Positions 45,284 through 55,239 are shown, numbered from the stretch's first letter. The stretch is DNA of 64,000 bases from Pedobacter sp. PF22-3 (GCF_026239555.1 NZ_JAPIVP010000011.1:1-64000); one strand, 5' to 3'. The notes: generated from the letters alone by a model not told the origin. Translations and numbers: made by a program.

Positions 45284-48200
45284 TTAATGCTTTATTACAA
45301 CCTGTTGCTTAAGCTTATCTTTCCCCTGTATAATATGAAGGAAATAATTACCATCCATTATTTTATCAGTAGGGATCACAATATCATTTCCATCTCTACT
45401 TTCTGCTGACCGTAAAACCTGGCCCCGCACATTAAGCAATTGTATGGAGAAGGGCACTTTACTCTTTGCCTCCACGCCAGTCCTGCTGGCTTCCTGGTTG
45501 CTTTGCGTTACAGTCATAGTATTACTGGCCGGATTTGGATAGGTAACAAATCTATTGCTTCCCTGGCAATCTACAGCTTCTGTTGAGATCTCGTAAACCT
45601 CTTCAATTGCAGCTGGATAATCTTCACAATTTTGATTACTAATCCATACACTTATAGAACAATCTCCCACTGGCAGATCAGTTGTAAAATAAAAATATCC
45701 ACTGCTTGAAATTGCATTAACATGATAAGTCTGACTAACATAGCCAAGACCATATATCTTATAATTTAATCTTACAGGGTAAGATGTTACGTTTGATAGC
45801 TGATAAACCAGAGTATTTTTCATTTCACTGTAACGCCCGGGATTGGTACAAAGTTTACCCATAACGCATCCTTCCTCACAATATGCTTCGGCGTAAACGG
45901 TTCCTTGTGGAACAGTGTTATCCATTTCGGCAGTTTGTAAATTTAAAGAACCACATGGCGTCTGAATAGTTGCAACTATTCTGAATTTTCCGCCATTTCC
46001 ATCAATATTGACGGTAGCAGAATTTGCTGTGCTGCTCAAAATTGCAGCGCCATTGCCAACTATGCTCCAATTAACCGTCATGCCCGCAGTTAAGTTGCTT
46101 ACTTCATAAACACCATTATTGCATAAATAAGCTGGGCCGGTGATCTGTAAACCACTACACATTATTGTACAATCAGTTGCCACAGGGTAATTGCCTGTAG
46201 CATTCCTTGCCGCAGTAAGCTCGGCTGCTAACCAATTTCCATTGCGTACACTAACAGAAGTATGAAGTTCATTGCCTGTAGGAGGTTGCAGATTACCATT
46301 GTATGCCGTAATAAAGTTGGCAAAAGGCGTGCTTTTAGAACCCGTTGGTGGAGTAGCACCGCGATATTTGGCAATAAAATCTGTATTTGATAAGCTAACT
46401 GCCCCACTACCGATATCAAGGGAACTTGTTACAGGAATGAAATTAAAAGATCCCACATTCGAAGCAGTGATATTATATTTAAAAAACCAGTTTTGATGAT
46501 AACTATCTTTTAGGTTTATAGGAAGCTTGAAAGCTCCGCCAGGGTAGGAATCATAAGGAAACATACCACCGGGAGCATAAAAACTTTTGTTGGTGATATT
46601 AACCGTTATGGGGATCAACCACAAAAACTTCTTTGTAAATGAAATTTTATTATAGTAAACCCTGTTCCCTCCGGAGCTTGCTGTCTGATTAACTTTTAAA
46701 TCAATATTTAAATCCGACCGACCAGGAAGTACACCAAGTAAAAGCGGAAGTTGTTGAGTTAGAACTGCAGCTAAAGGAAACGCTGCTGGAAAAACCAAGG
46801 AAGTCACCAGGTCTCCGGCGAAGCGTGAGTTAAATTTGCCGTCGTAACTCAAAATCAGGGCGCCTTCACCTGCCTCTTGCGGAGCTGCGCACTCCGAACC
46901 ATTGCTTACCGCCACAATGCGTAATGGGTTGCCAGCAAAACCCTGCGGATAACCCAGGTTGCGTAAATCTGTTTGCCACTGGTTATGTACAGAATTATCT
47001 ATTGCATTATTATTATCCACAAAATTAATTAGCATCTGTCTTGCCGCAGGGGTATTGGCCAAATTCAATGCTTTATACGGGCTTACGCCATTGCTCCAAA
47101 CTTGTATTAATTCATAAGCTGCAGCAGTTATGCCTGTTTTAACATATAAATTGAGCATATGCTTGGCCAGGTGCTGATAGCCCAGTGGTACGTTGGCACC
47201 CTGATGAGGACTATCATAGCTAACGAAAAGTTTTGTATCGTGGTTTTCATTACTGTTTTCCATTTCTTTTAGCGCCCAGCGTGTAACCAATCCGCCCATG
47301 CTTAACCCTACAATCATATTTTTAGCTGTACTGCCATTGTCAGCTTTCATTGAATTTACCTGGCGGATGACTTGTTTAAGTAACTGAGCGTTCTTCTTGA
47401 TATTATCAGTGCCAATTTTATAATCCACATACACAATATCATATTGAGGAAAATCAATTAATAAATTTTTAAAATCCGAATTGGCAGCATTGACATTTCT
47501 TAAGAATGAATTAATAGTATTTTCTCCAAATTCTTCTTCTGGGCTGGTAATATGACCATTGTCAAATCCTTCAGCAATGATTAATGGATTACGAAGGCCT
47601 AAAGCCGGATTCGAATAACGGATTGTCATATAACCTTCTGCATATTCACCGGTAAAAGCATTAGTGGCGGTTACTGGTATTACTTCTTGGTTTGGTCTGG
47701 GGCCTCCCCGTGTAGCCATCGATCCGTCAACTATTGATGGCAATATGTATATTTTAGAATGGCTGTACAATTGCCCGCCACCAGCAAGATTCAGGCGATA
47801 CTGAATCTCCTTAAAGCCCGTATCCGGGTAATTTGCATACAAAGGGGTACCTATAGTAATCGTTCTAAAACCCAAACCATCTCCGGCATCAATCTGCAGG
47901 CTGCTAATTTCACCTGGTTGATTTCCGAAAAAAAGATTAGCCGGAAGTACAATCTGCTGATTCAGACCTTCATAATTTTGAACAAAAGGGCTTATTGCAA
48001 ATGCCGATGAAATTTGATAGGGATTTTGCCAGGTACCGTTCACGTAGCGATCATACAATACATTATTGCTCACCGTGATCAGGTTATTATTTAATGCATC
48101 TTCTCTCAATTTGGCATAACGATAAAACATGCCCGTCAGAAGGATTTTACCAGGCGCTCTTGCTGGGAAGGCGAGGCTATCTATATCCCTTTCTTTTAAA

Positions 48201-48502
48201 AATGTTGGCGGTGAGTTGCCAAAGCGCATTGAACGTAATGTTTGGTTAATGGCGTAAAACTCTTTAATATCAACAAAGGTACTGTCTGCAATAAAACTAC
48301 CATTGTAATTGCTGAGATTTACCTGTTCAAAGGCCATATCGTACAGTAAGCCATGCGGCGTACGGTTAATTTCCAACTGGCCGAATACCTGTGCCATTGC
48401 GTCTGAAAAGGATGTGTTGGTTTCTGGTGCCTGCGCATTTGCAAATAATGATGCAAGCGAAAATAGGGAAATGAGTATTCCCTTAAGAGCGTTTTTTATC
48501 AT
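45284..48502 (-). CDS. T9SS cargo protein with PGAP1-like hydrolase domain
   Basis: The protein has 1072 residues. A signal peptide (ILISLFSLASLFANAQ, about 9-24) is followed by a long N-terminal region. The alpha/beta hydrolase core has AKNMIVGLSMGGLVTRWALK (about 390) with Ser as likely nucleophile, then VSYDSPHQGANVPLG, like PGAP1/lipase-type hydrolases. A PKD/Ig-like region is at about 790-880. The C-terminal 75 residues (FVTYPNPASNTMTVTQS, then FSIQLLNVRGQVL and a Lys-rich end QQVVIKH) form a type A sorting domain for the type IX secretion system. It is exported to the cell surface or medium. Its own terminator follows. Confidence 0.85.
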   Translation of the reverse strand: MIKNALKGILISLFSLASLFANAQAPETNTSFSDAMAQVFGQLEINRTPHGLLYDMAFEQVNLSNYNGSFIADSTFVDIKEFYAINQTLRSMRFGNSPPTFLKERDIDSLAFPARAPGKILLTGMFYRYAKLREDALNNNLITVSNNVLYDRYVNGTWQNPYQISSAFAISPFVQNYEGLNQQIVLPANLFFGNQPGEISSLQIDAGDGLGFRTITIGTPLYANYPDTGFKEIQYRLNLAGGGQLYSHSKIYILPSIVDGSMATRGGPRPNQEVIPVTATNAFTGEYAEGYMTIRYSNPALGLRNPLIIAEGFDNGHITSPEEEFGENTINSFLRNVNAANSDFKNLLIDFPQYDIVYVDYKIGTDNIKKNAQLLKQVIRQVNSMKADNGSTAKNMIVGLSMGGLVTRWALKEMENSNENHDTKLFVSYDSPHQGANVPLGYQHLAKHMLNLYVKTGITAAAYELIQVWSNGVSPYKALNLANTPAARQMLINFVDNNNAIDNSVHNQWQTDLRNLGYPQGFAGNPLRIVAVSNGSECAAPQEAGEGALILSYDGKFNSRFAGDLVTSLVFPAAFPLAAVLTQQLPLLLGVLPGRSDLNIDLKVNQTASSGGNRVYYNKISFTKKFLWLIPITVNITNKSFYAPGGMFPYDSYPGGAFKLPINLKDSYHQNWFFKYNITASNVGSFNFIPVTSSLDIGSGAVSLSNTDFIAKYRGATPPTGSKSTPFANFITAYNGNLQPPTGNELHTSVSVRNGNWLAAELTAARNATGNYPVATDCTIMCSGLQITGPAYLCNNGVYEVSNLTAGMTVNWSIVGNGAAILSSTANSATVNIDGNGGKFRIVATIQTPCGSLNLQTAEMDNTVPQGTVYAEAYCEEGCVMGKLCTNPGRYSEMKNTLVYQLSNVTSYPVRLNYKIYGLGYVSQTYHVNAISSSGYFYFTTDLPVGDCSISVWISNQNCEDYPAAIEEVYEISTEAVDCQGSNRFVTYPNPASNTMTVTQSNQEASRTGVEAKSKVPFSIQLLNVRGQVLRSAESRDGNDIVIPTDKIMDGNYFLHIIQGKDKLKQQVVIKH

Positions 48503-48515
48503 AGGTTAAAAATTT

Positions 48516-49067
48516 TTACAGTTTAATATCGAATCTACCCTCCCTTATTTCTACTTTTTCTCCGGCATCACTCACAGCATTAAACCAAAAAGTTCCAGCA
48601 ACAATATATTTATCAAAATAGGTGATTTTTATATTTCCCGTTAATTGGTCATTTGTATTATAGTCGGTGCCATAAGACTCTTTAGGACCTCTATAATTGT
48701 ATACTCCATACGATTTTTCGTTATCTTGATTACGCTTTGTCAATGAGTAGTTTTCACCTTGCTTGATACTTGATGCGTTAATAAAAAGTAAAATATCACT
48801 TGAGCCAGGATTCTGATTATTTCGAGCGCTGATACTTAAAAATGGCCTTGAATTATATACATCATAATTGGCCTTAAGTGCTCCCAACGGCCCTGATTTA
48901 ACCTTAGGAATAAATAGTTCCCCGTTAACAAGACATCCAAAAGTGTTAGCCCCAGTGGTGGTAGCGGACGGTAAATCATCAATAGGATTATTACTTTTTT
49001 TCTTGCAAGCCAGTCCGGTAGCTACAAGGCTTATGATTAAAATAGTTGCGTAGAATTGGATTTTCAT
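48516..49067 (-). CDS. DUF6252-like lipoprotein, paralogue 1
   Basis: The protein has 183 residues. Lipobox LVATGLACKKK (Cys about 21). The conserved core has TTTGANTFGCLVNGELFIPK and the C-terminus GTFWFNAVSDAGEKVEIREG, the two landmark strands of a family common in Bacteroidota. Strongly similar to the next gene upstream, so a tandem duplication. Positioned 13 bp before the T9SS cargo gene on the same strand, so all three may be co-transcribed leftward. Confidence 0.7.
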   Translation of the reverse strand: MKIQFYATILIISLVATGLACKKKSNNPIDDLPSATTTGANTFGCLVNGELFIPKVKSGPLGALKANYDVYNSRPFLSISARNNQNPGSSDILLFINASSIKQGENYSLTKRNQDNEKSYGVYNYRGPKESYGTDYNTNDQLTGNIKITYFDKYIVAGTFWFNAVSDAGEKVEIREGRFDIKL

Positions 49068-49145
49068 TATATGATTAGTTTATTAGGATTAATTAAAGTT
49101 GGTCTTTTCTCTCTGTTTGGTTTTTAAAATTTAAACTTTTAATTT

Positions 49146-49685
49146 TTAGAATCTTACATCAAATCTCCCTTCTCTGATTTCGACTTTTTCTCCGGCATCA
49201 CTTACGGCATCGAACCAAAAGGTTCCAGAAGCAATTTTCTTATCAAAGCATTTTATATATACTTTTCCAATTACTTTATCATTAGTGTGATATTCCTTTG
49301 GAGTGGTTTCTATAAAATAATAGCTAGCTGATGAATTTCCTTGCTTAGATGACGTTAGATTATACTCTTGTCCTTCTTTAAGATCATCAGCCGTAACAAT
49401 CAATGCCATACTGCTTGAAGATTTTTTTTGGCGGTTATCTCTAGCGCTAATACTGAAAAATAGTTTGCCATTGCCAAAATCAAAATTACTCTCAAGCGCT
49501 CCACGTGGTCCAAAATTAACTTTTGGAATAAACGATGCGCCATTCACAAGACAGCCAAAAGTATTGGCTCCGGTAGTTGTTAGTGGCGGTAAATTATCGA
49601 TAGGATTTTCGTTTTTTTTCTTGCACGATAGGCCCATTATGATAAGGCAGACCAGTAGAATTACATTGGAGCGTTTTAATTTCAT
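49146..49685 (-). CDS. DUF6252-like lipoprotein, paralogue 2
   Basis: The protein has 179 residues from ATG 49685; an upstream TTG-type start at 49706 is not needed. Signal VILLVCLIIMGLSCKKK. It shares with its neighbour the segments PPLTTTGANTFGCLVNG and TFWFDAVSDAGEKVEIREGR, but differs in the middle (residues about 60-130). First of the leftward group with the second paralogue and the T9SS cargo protein. Surface or periplasmic lipoprotein of unknown role. Confidence 0.7.
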   Translation of the reverse strand: MKLKRSNVILLVCLIIMGLSCKKKNENPIDNLPPLTTTGANTFGCLVNGASFIPKVNFGPRGALESNFDFGNGKLFFSISARDNRQKKSSSSMALIVTADDLKEGQEYNLTSSKQGNSSASYYFIETTPKEYHTNDKVIGKVYIKCFDKKIASGTFWFDAVSDAGEKVEIREGRFDVRF

Positions 49686-49925
49686 GATGTGATCCGGTTT
49701 GAGCACTAAAATAATACATATCGGGGATTAGTGTATATTAATCTTTTGTTAACTGGTGGTCCGGATGAGGTATTGTATAATCGATATATTATAAAAAACA
49801 CCTCATTTTGCCTATCAAAAAACTTGTTCATATTAATTTAACATTACAGCTATTTTTTATGGATACCTTCGCCCCGCATTTTAAAATGATCTGATTAGCG
49901 ACACTCGTTAGACATTTAAAAAACA

Positions 49926-50063
49926 ATGAAATTTAAAAACATCCTTATCTATTCAGGATTTATCGGAGTCCTGTCCCTGTCTGCCTGTTCAAAAAAAATT
50001 GCTGTTGAGGAAGAAACTCCTGTGGCCCCACCAAAAGCGGCAACGGCTTACAACATTTGCTGA
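49926..50063 (+). CDS. Very small lipoprotein
   Basis: A 45-residue frame from ATG 49926. It has a clear signal and lipobox (ILIYSGFIGVLSLSACSKK) and a short tail ending in AYNIC. Too short for usual gene calling. Such entericidin-sized lipoproteins exist, but this could be the start of a truncated gene. The following 259 bp to the SDR gene show nothing else. Confidence 0.45.
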   Translation: MKFKNILIYSGFIGVLSLSACSKKIAVEEETPVAPPKAATAYNIC

Positions 50064-50322
50064 ACACCTCCCCAAACCATCGTATCACATTTACAAATTC
50101 ATTTAACGCTTAAACAAAAATTAAACAATGCTGCAACCATGATTGGGTAAGAACCTTTCATATCTGTTTATAGCTGATCTCATGCCAGTTTGCGAAAAAG
50201 ATTTCCGAAAAAACCAAAATAGTCACTCAGGCAGGTTTTGGCTACAAACAGATCGGTTATGGCTACATTCCCGTTTGATTGACCACATACCTTTGCTTCA
50301 TATTAATTAAAAAAACAGAAGT

Positions 50323-51087
50323 ATGTTAGCTCAAAACAAAATTGCGGTTGTTACTGGTGGCAGCCGCGGTATCGGGAAAGATATAGTCCTCAATCTGGCT
50401 AAAAATGGATTGGATATCGTTTTCACCTACAACAATCAGGAAGAAGCTGCAGCAGCAGTGGTAAAACAAATTGAAAAGCTGGGACAAAAGGGAATTGCAT
50501 TGAAGCTTGATGTTTCCGATTCTTCAGGTTTCGATGATTTTACAAAAACTTTGATATCAGCATTACAGTCTCAACTGAACACCGACGGGTTTGATTTTCT
50601 AATCAACAATGCTGGTTTTATACACTATGCAGCATTTGAAAATTTAAGCGAAGAGCAGTTTACCGAAATGGAAAATGTACATTTTAGAGGGCCATTTTTC
50701 CTGACGCAAAAGCTATTGCCAAAAATGAAACCCTTTGGTGGCATCGTAAATGTTTCTTCGGGCCTTACACGTTTTGCTACACCTGGTTTTGCAGCTTATG
50801 CCGCATTAAAAGGTGCTATGGAAACATTAACAAAGTATCAGGCCCAGGAATTGGGTAAGAGAAATATCAGGGTAAATGTAATCGCCCCGGGCGCGATTGA
50901 AACCGACATTATGGGCGGTGCTGTTCGGGACAATGAACAAATGAACAGATACCTGGCATCACAAACTGCTCTGGGAAGGGTCGGTCTTCCTGAAGATATT
51001 GGCGGCGTAGTTGCTTTTTTATGCAGTGATGCCGCAGGCTGGATCAACGCCCAGAGAATAGAAATTTCAGGAGGATCCAATCTTTAA
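50323..51087 (+). CDS. Short-chain dehydrogenase/reductase
   Basis: The protein has 254 residues. TGGSRGIGKDIV (about 12) is the NAD(P)-binding loop, NNAGF (about 90) the fold motif, and NVSSG...YAALKG (Ser, Tyr, Lys at about 143, 157 and 161) the catalytic triad. NVIAPGAIETD and the C-terminal SGGSNL are typical of classical FabG-like SDRs. Substrate unknown. The SnoaL-like gene begins 7 bp later, so the two are one transcript. Confidence 0.92.
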   Translation: MLAQNKIAVVTGGSRGIGKDIVLNLAKNGLDIVFTYNNQEEAAAAVVKQIEKLGQKGIALKLDVSDSSGFDDFTKTLISALQSQLNTDGFDFLINNAGFIHYAAFENLSEEQFTEMENVHFRGPFFLTQKLLPKMKPFGGIVNVSSGLTRFATPGFAAYAALKGAMETLTKYQAQELGKRNIRVNVIAPGAIETDIMGGAVRDNEQMNRYLASQTALGRVGLPEDIGGVVAFLCSDAAGWINAQRIEISGGSNL

Positions 51088-51094
51088 GACCGAT

Positions 51095-51547
51095 ATGAAA
51101 ATGGAAAATAAGGAAAGAGATTTGGTAAAAGCATTAACGAAAACGGAGCTGGATACCATCAGGAAATTTTACGGTGCTTTTAACAGGAAAAATACGGCCA
51201 TACTCGATGAAATCTGTATGCCTGACTGGAAAGATATTCCCTTGGCTCCCGGACAGGCCGATGGACCGAAAGGTCTTCAGGATATCATGAGCTATCTTTT
51301 TGAAGCCTGCCCTGATATCGAGGTGGAGATCCACGAAATTTTGGGAACTCATGAACGGGCAGCCGTAAGGGCTTCAATGAAATTTACCCATGTGAATGAA
51401 ATCATGGGGATTCCGCCCACTCATCAACAAGTATCTGTTTCGTTGCACGAGTTTCATCATTTAAAGGATGGCAAGCTTACCCATACCTGGCATCTGGAAG
51501 ATTGGTTCGGACTTTTAACCAGCGGCAAACCTAAGGACATTACTTAA
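51095..51547 (+). CDS. SnoaL-like ester cyclase family protein
   Basis: The protein has 150 residues. The alpha+beta cone fold of the NTF2/SnoaL type is indicated by FYGAFNRKNTAILDEICM, then GPKGLQDIMSYLFEACPDIE and HLKDGKLTHTWHLEDWFGLL. Such small proteins act as cyclases, hydrolases or binding proteins. It starts 7 bp after the SDR stop, so the pair may act on one substrate. Confidence 0.8.
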   Translation: MKMENKERDLVKALTKTELDTIRKFYGAFNRKNTAILDEICMPDWKDIPLAPGQADGPKGLQDIMSYLFEACPDIEVEIHEILGTHERAAVRASMKFTHVNEIMGIPPTHQQVSVSLHEFHHLKDGKLTHTWHLEDWFGLLTSGKPKDIT

Positions 51548-51620
51548 TAACCTGAGTTCGATGATTCATATGGCCTATAGTAGCTTATACTGTTTTTTGA
51601 TCAAATAGGCCGTCAGCCTG

Positions 51621-51638
51621 ATCCGATAGCTAGCGGAT
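51621..51638. repeat. Near-palindrome ATCCG...CGGAT
   Basis: ATCCGATAGCTAGCGGAT is an 18-bp near palindrome, 74 bp after the SnoaL-like gene. It may be a weak terminator or a dispersed repeat unit. No second copy was noticed in the window. Confidence 0.3.
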
Positions 51639-51818
51639 TCAATTCAGCGTATTTCCTGGTAAAAAGATGCTGAAACAAGTTCAGCCTGAAGAATCGGTTA
51701 GGATAGCCCCTCTATCAGGCAGTATTTTAATTGAATTATTATCGGGTTCAGGTTAAAAGTTGTTAAGAATCATGTTAGATTTTCATCCTGTATGTTATAC
51801 AACAGGTAAATAAAGCTT

Positions 51819-51826
51819 TAAATTTG
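51819..51826 (+). promoter_or_regulatory. TAAATTTG promoter -7 element
   Basis: A perfect TAnnTTTG lies 5 bp before the ATG of the AraC-type gene at 51832. The -33 element is weak. If used, the mRNA would be almost leaderless, so the match may be chance. Confidence 0.25.
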
Positions 51827-51831
51827 CATCT

Positions 51832-52743
51832 ATGGAAATTGTTACCATCAAGTCGATTACAGCATACCACCGTTTCAGAGGACTTCCTAAACCTGAGCAC
51901 CCATTAATAAGTCTCGTTGATTATGCCCTGTTGCAATTTCCGGATGATGCAAAAGCGGTAAATATGGTAATGGATTTTTATTCGATTGCTTTAAAGCGTG
52001 ATATTGGGGCAAAGCTGCATTACGGACAACAAATTTATGATTTTGATGAAGGGCTGATGTCTTTCGTTGCGCCAGGCCAGGTTTTGCGGATAGAGCGAGA
52101 TCAGGGTTCGCCAACAGGCGGATCCGGTTTTCTGTTGCAGATTCACCCTGATTTTTTATGGGGATCTGCTTTAGCCCAGCAGATCAAAAATTATTCTTTT
52201 TTTGATTATTCCATTCATGAAGCACTTTTTCTTTCCAGTAAGGAGGAAACCAGCATACTTCATATTTTCGAAAGTATAAAGCAGGAATATCATGATAATA
52301 TCGATGGCTTCTCGCAAGGTCTCATTGTATCTCAAATTGAACTGTTGCTCAAATACTGTGAACGATTTTACAACCGGCAGTTCATCACCAGAAAAATCAG
52401 CAGCCACCAAATGCTGGTTAAAGTGGAGAATTTTCTTAACAACCATTTCTCTGCTGAAAAACATCAGGAAGCTGGTTTACTATCGGTAAAAACTGTTGCA
52501 GATGCCATGAATGTTTCATCCGACTATTTAAGCAGTCTGTTAAAACAGCTCACCGGTAAAAATGTTCAGGAACACATCCATCATAAACTTATTGAGAAGG
52601 CAAAGGCCAAATTATCTGTCACCAGTCTTTCGGTGAGTGAGATCGCCTATGCGCTCGGTTTTGAACATCCCCAATCTTTCAGTAAATTTTTTAAAATGAA
52701 GACAAACTTCTCGCCACTGGAGTTTCGGAAATCATTTAATTAA
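51832..52743 (+). CDS. AraC-family regulator, paralogue 1
   Basis: The protein has 303 residues. The N-terminal ligand domain starts IKSITAYHRFRGLPKPEHPL. The C-terminal HTH pair is VKTVADAMNVSSDYLSSLL and VSEIAYALGFEHPQSFSKFF, ending in FSPLEFRKSFN. The second HTH and the tail are nearly the same as in the convergent AraC gene 110 bp away. It lies downstream of the SDR and SnoaL-like genes and may regulate them. Confidence 0.9.
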   Translation: MEIVTIKSITAYHRFRGLPKPEHPLISLVDYALLQFPDDAKAVNMVMDFYSIALKRDIGAKLHYGQQIYDFDEGLMSFVAPGQVLRIERDQGSPTGGSGFLLQIHPDFLWGSALAQQIKNYSFFDYSIHEALFLSSKEETSILHIFESIKQEYHDNIDGFSQGLIVSQIELLLKYCERFYNRQFITRKISSHQMLVKVENFLNNHFSAEKHQEAGLLSVKTVADAMNVSSDYLSSLLKQLTGKNVQEHIHHKLIEKAKAKLSVTSLSVSEIAYALGFEHPQSFSKFFKMKTNFSPLEFRKSFN

Positions 52744-52854
52744 AAAACGGTTAGCCAACTTCATTCTACTGGTTGTGATGTATCGATGAAAGCACTCCAT
52801 TCTTGATTTCAATTATGCTAAAAAATCGGCCATCAAGTGAGCAATCGTTTAAAA

Positions 52855-53775
52855 TTAATTGAAGGACGCACGGAACTCAACGGGAGTAAGATCGGTTTTG
52901 CTTTTAAATAGTTTGCTAAACGACTGGGGGTAATCGAATCCCAGCGCGAAAGCAATTTCCCCGACGGTAAGTGTGGTGGTGGAAAGTTTTTCTTTTGCTT
53001 TTTCAATGATCTTTTCGTGAATGTGCTGCTGGGTATTCTGACCGGTAAGGGCCTTCAAAATCCCACTCAGATAGTTGGGAGAACAATGCAGAAGTGCCGC
53101 AATATAGGGTACGGTAGGCAATCCTTTATTGATCATGTTTTCATCATTAAAATAGTCATCGAGAATTTTTTCCAGTTTATCCAGGATTTGACTTCCGGAT
53201 ATTTTACGGGTAAGAAACTGACGCATATAAAAGCGGTTTGAATAATTGAGGAATGATTCAATCTGGGAGATGATGATCGACTCACTAAATTTATCGATGT
53301 GTGAATGGTATTCCTGTTCGATATTTTTGATAAAACTTCGCAATACCATTTCTTCTTTCTCAGAAACAAACAGCGCTTCATTTATTGCATAGTTGAAAAA
53401 CTCATATTTTTTGATGGCTTTGGCCAATGGATTTCCCCAAAGGAAGTCAGGATGGATGAGCAGCATACTTCCTGCACTCCTGAAATCATCATCTGCTTTG
53501 AATGAAAATACCTGATTAGGGGATATAAAGAACAATATCCCCTCATCAAAATCATATTTTTGCTGCCCGTAGCCATACTGTACATCTCCAGCCTCCACTT
53601 TTTTGAGTGAGATCAAATAAAAGTCGAATACCACCCTGATGGTTTCTTCACTCCTGTAAGGTGTTATTTCGGCTAGATCTATAACACTAATCATAGGATG
53701 TTCAGGATGGCCTATACCTAGTATTTTATGATATTCCTTGATTGTTTTTATTCTGTAGGGCTGCTGCAAAATCAT
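52855..53775 (-). CDS. AraC-family regulator, paralogue 2
   Basis: The protein has 306 residues from ATG 53775. The upstream ATG at 53820 overlaps the DUF2147 gene and the extra residues have no counterpart in paralogue 1. RIKTIKEYHKILGIGHPEHP aligns with the start of paralogue 1 and VGEIAFALGFDYPQSFSKLF with its second HTH. It is the last gene of a leftward group with an NmrA-like reductase and a DUF2147 protein, 31 bp after the latter. Confidence 0.9.
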   Translation of the reverse strand: MILQQPYRIKTIKEYHKILGIGHPEHPMISVIDLAEITPYRSEETIRVVFDFYLISLKKVEAGDVQYGYGQQKYDFDEGILFFISPNQVFSFKADDDFRSAGSMLLIHPDFLWGNPLAKAIKKYEFFNYAINEALFVSEKEEMVLRSFIKNIEQEYHSHIDKFSESIIISQIESFLNYSNRFYMRQFLTRKISGSQILDKLEKILDDYFNDENMINKGLPTVPYIAALLHCSPNYLSGILKALTGQNTQQHIHEKIIEKAKEKLSTTTLTVGEIAFALGFDYPQSFSKLFKSKTDLTPVEFRASFN

Positions 53776-53806
53776 TCCGGTTAGCGTAAAAGTTCTAAAT
53801 ATAAGA

Positions 53807-54262
53807 TTATTCCACATCAACTCTTTCCAAAGTCAGCCCGCGATTTAACCCGAAGAAAGAAAGTCCCCAAAAACCTTTGATATTGAGGCTGCCGTTTTTG
53901 GTCATGGTCAGATATGAATCATAGGTATTTCCTTTTTCCCCATCGTAATCATAGAGCTTTCCCTTCCACTTGTTCTTCTTATTATCGAAAGTAATTTCTT
54001 TTAACAATAAAATTCCTACCAAAGGCCGTTTCCGTTTTTCCTTATCAGGATTATTGACATCTAAAACGGGGTTTCCATCATGATCAACAGCATGTTTTAA
54101 ATAGGTTAGCTTACCATAATAATTGTTACCGTTTTTAAATATCTGTACATTGCCCTCTTTTACCGGACTGTACCATACACCAACAATATCATCGGCTTTT
54201 GACTGTGAAAATAACATGGTAGAAAAATTTAGAAAGAGGATGGTTAGAAATAGCTGTCTCAT
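53807..54262 (-). CDS. DUF2147 secreted protein
   Basis: The protein has 151 residues. A signal peptide (LTILFLNFSTMLFSQ) is followed by DDIVGVWYSPVKEGNVQIF, then YGKLTYLKH, RPLVGILLLKEI, WKGKLYDYDGEKGNTYDSYL and GLSFFGLNRGLTLERV. These follow the DUF2147 pattern in order. A small periplasmic beta protein with no known activity. Its ATG overlaps the NmrA-like stop (ATGA), so the two are translationally coupled. Confidence 0.85.
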   Translation of the reverse strand: MRQLFLTILFLNFSTMLFSQSKADDIVGVWYSPVKEGNVQIFKNGNNYYGKLTYLKHAVDHDGNPVLDVNNPDKEKRKRPLVGILLLKEITFDNKKNKWKGKLYDYDGEKGNTYDSYLTMTKNGSLNIKGFWGLSFFGLNRGLTLERVDVE

Positions 54263-55239
54263 TGCTCGTTATATTTTAAGGCGAATGCTTTCGCAAAATC
54301 ATTCATTTTTGTTTTACCCAAAATGGCTGGCCTGTTTTTGAAATAATCCTCAAACAGACTACCATGATGCATCGCCGCATTCATTTCCGTAAATGCTGTG
54401 GCGATTTCGGACGATGCCCCTATTTGCGTAAACGCGTCAGTCATTTGCTTGTCACTGATCAGTACCCATTTTAAGTAGGGCTTTCCGATGGCCTTTCCCA
54501 AAACAGTGGCTATTTCCTGGCAGGTAAGTTCTTCACTGGCAACATATCTCACTTTCTTTCCTCCTTGCTGAGCGTTAACTTCCTCGGCGATAGCGGATGC
54601 GATATCTATGGGCGATACCCAGGCGATTTTGTCAGTTCCACCATAGTTCGACAATATAATGCCTGAATATCCTTTGAAAAGACCTTTCAGACCATAATGC
54701 CTGAAGTAGAGTAATTTACCGATAAAACCTTCCAAAAAGCCTTTGCCCTTAACCATGTCCATAAAGGCGTACAAATTATAATCGAAAGAGCCCGGGCGAA
54801 GATGGGTAACAACTACATCCTGAGGAAGTTGTTTAAAAACGTTTTCTGCAATATGGTGAAAAACCAGTACCCCTGCCCCGGTGGGCTTTTCGGCACCAAC
54901 ACTGCTCAGCTGTATTACTTTTTTTATTCCCGAGTTTTGAATCGCCTGAACATAATTTTTGCTGATGTTTAATGCCTGTTTCTGATAATCAAGTGTCTGA
55001 TCTCCGAAAAAGTTAAAGGGCGGAAGCATACAATAAGCAGCATCATGACCCTCAAAAGTTTTAGTTAAAAAAACGATGTCCTCTACTTGTCCGATCGCAG
55101 CCTTTGCACCCAACTGCTCGATTGCTGCTTTCCTTGCGCCCGAGCTGCTGATTACGGTAACCTGATGTCCTTGTTCAATCAATAGCAACACCAGCGGCTT
55201 ACTGACATTTCCTAATGAACCTGTCACAACTATTTTCAT
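54259..55239 (-). CDS. NmrA-like NAD(P)-binding protein
   Basis: The protein has 326 residues. The N-terminal IVVTGSLGNVSKPLVLLLIE is the glycine-rich NAD(P) loop of atypical SDRs, followed by VIQLSSVGAEKPTGAGVL and LRPGSFDYNLY. It lacks the classical YxxxK catalysis, as is usual for NmrA/HSCARG-type proteins that sense redox state or reduce quinones. First gene of the leftward operon with DUF2147 and AraC paralogue 2. Confidence 0.88.
   Translation of the reverse strand: MKIVVTGSLGNVSKPLVLLLIEQGHQVTVISSSGARKAAIEQLGAKAAIGQVEDIVFLTKTFEGHDAAYCMLPPFNFFGDQTLDYQKQALNISKNYVQAIQNSGIKKVIQLSSVGAEKPTGAGVLVFHHIAENVFKQLPQDVVVTHLRPGSFDYNLYAFMDMVKGKGFLEGFIGKLLYFRHYGLKGLFKGYSGIILSNYGGTDKIAWVSPIDIASAIAEEVNAQQGGKKVRYVASEELTCQEIATVLGKAIGKPYLKWVLISDKQMTDAFTQIGASSEIATAFTEMNAAMHHGSLFEDYFKNRPAILGKTKMNDFAKAFALKYNEQ

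Noticed and set aside
48516..49685. The DUF6252-like pair as a phase-variable invertible system
   Set aside because: Both genes point the same way, no inverted repeats flank them and no recombinase is near, so plain tandem duplication is enough.
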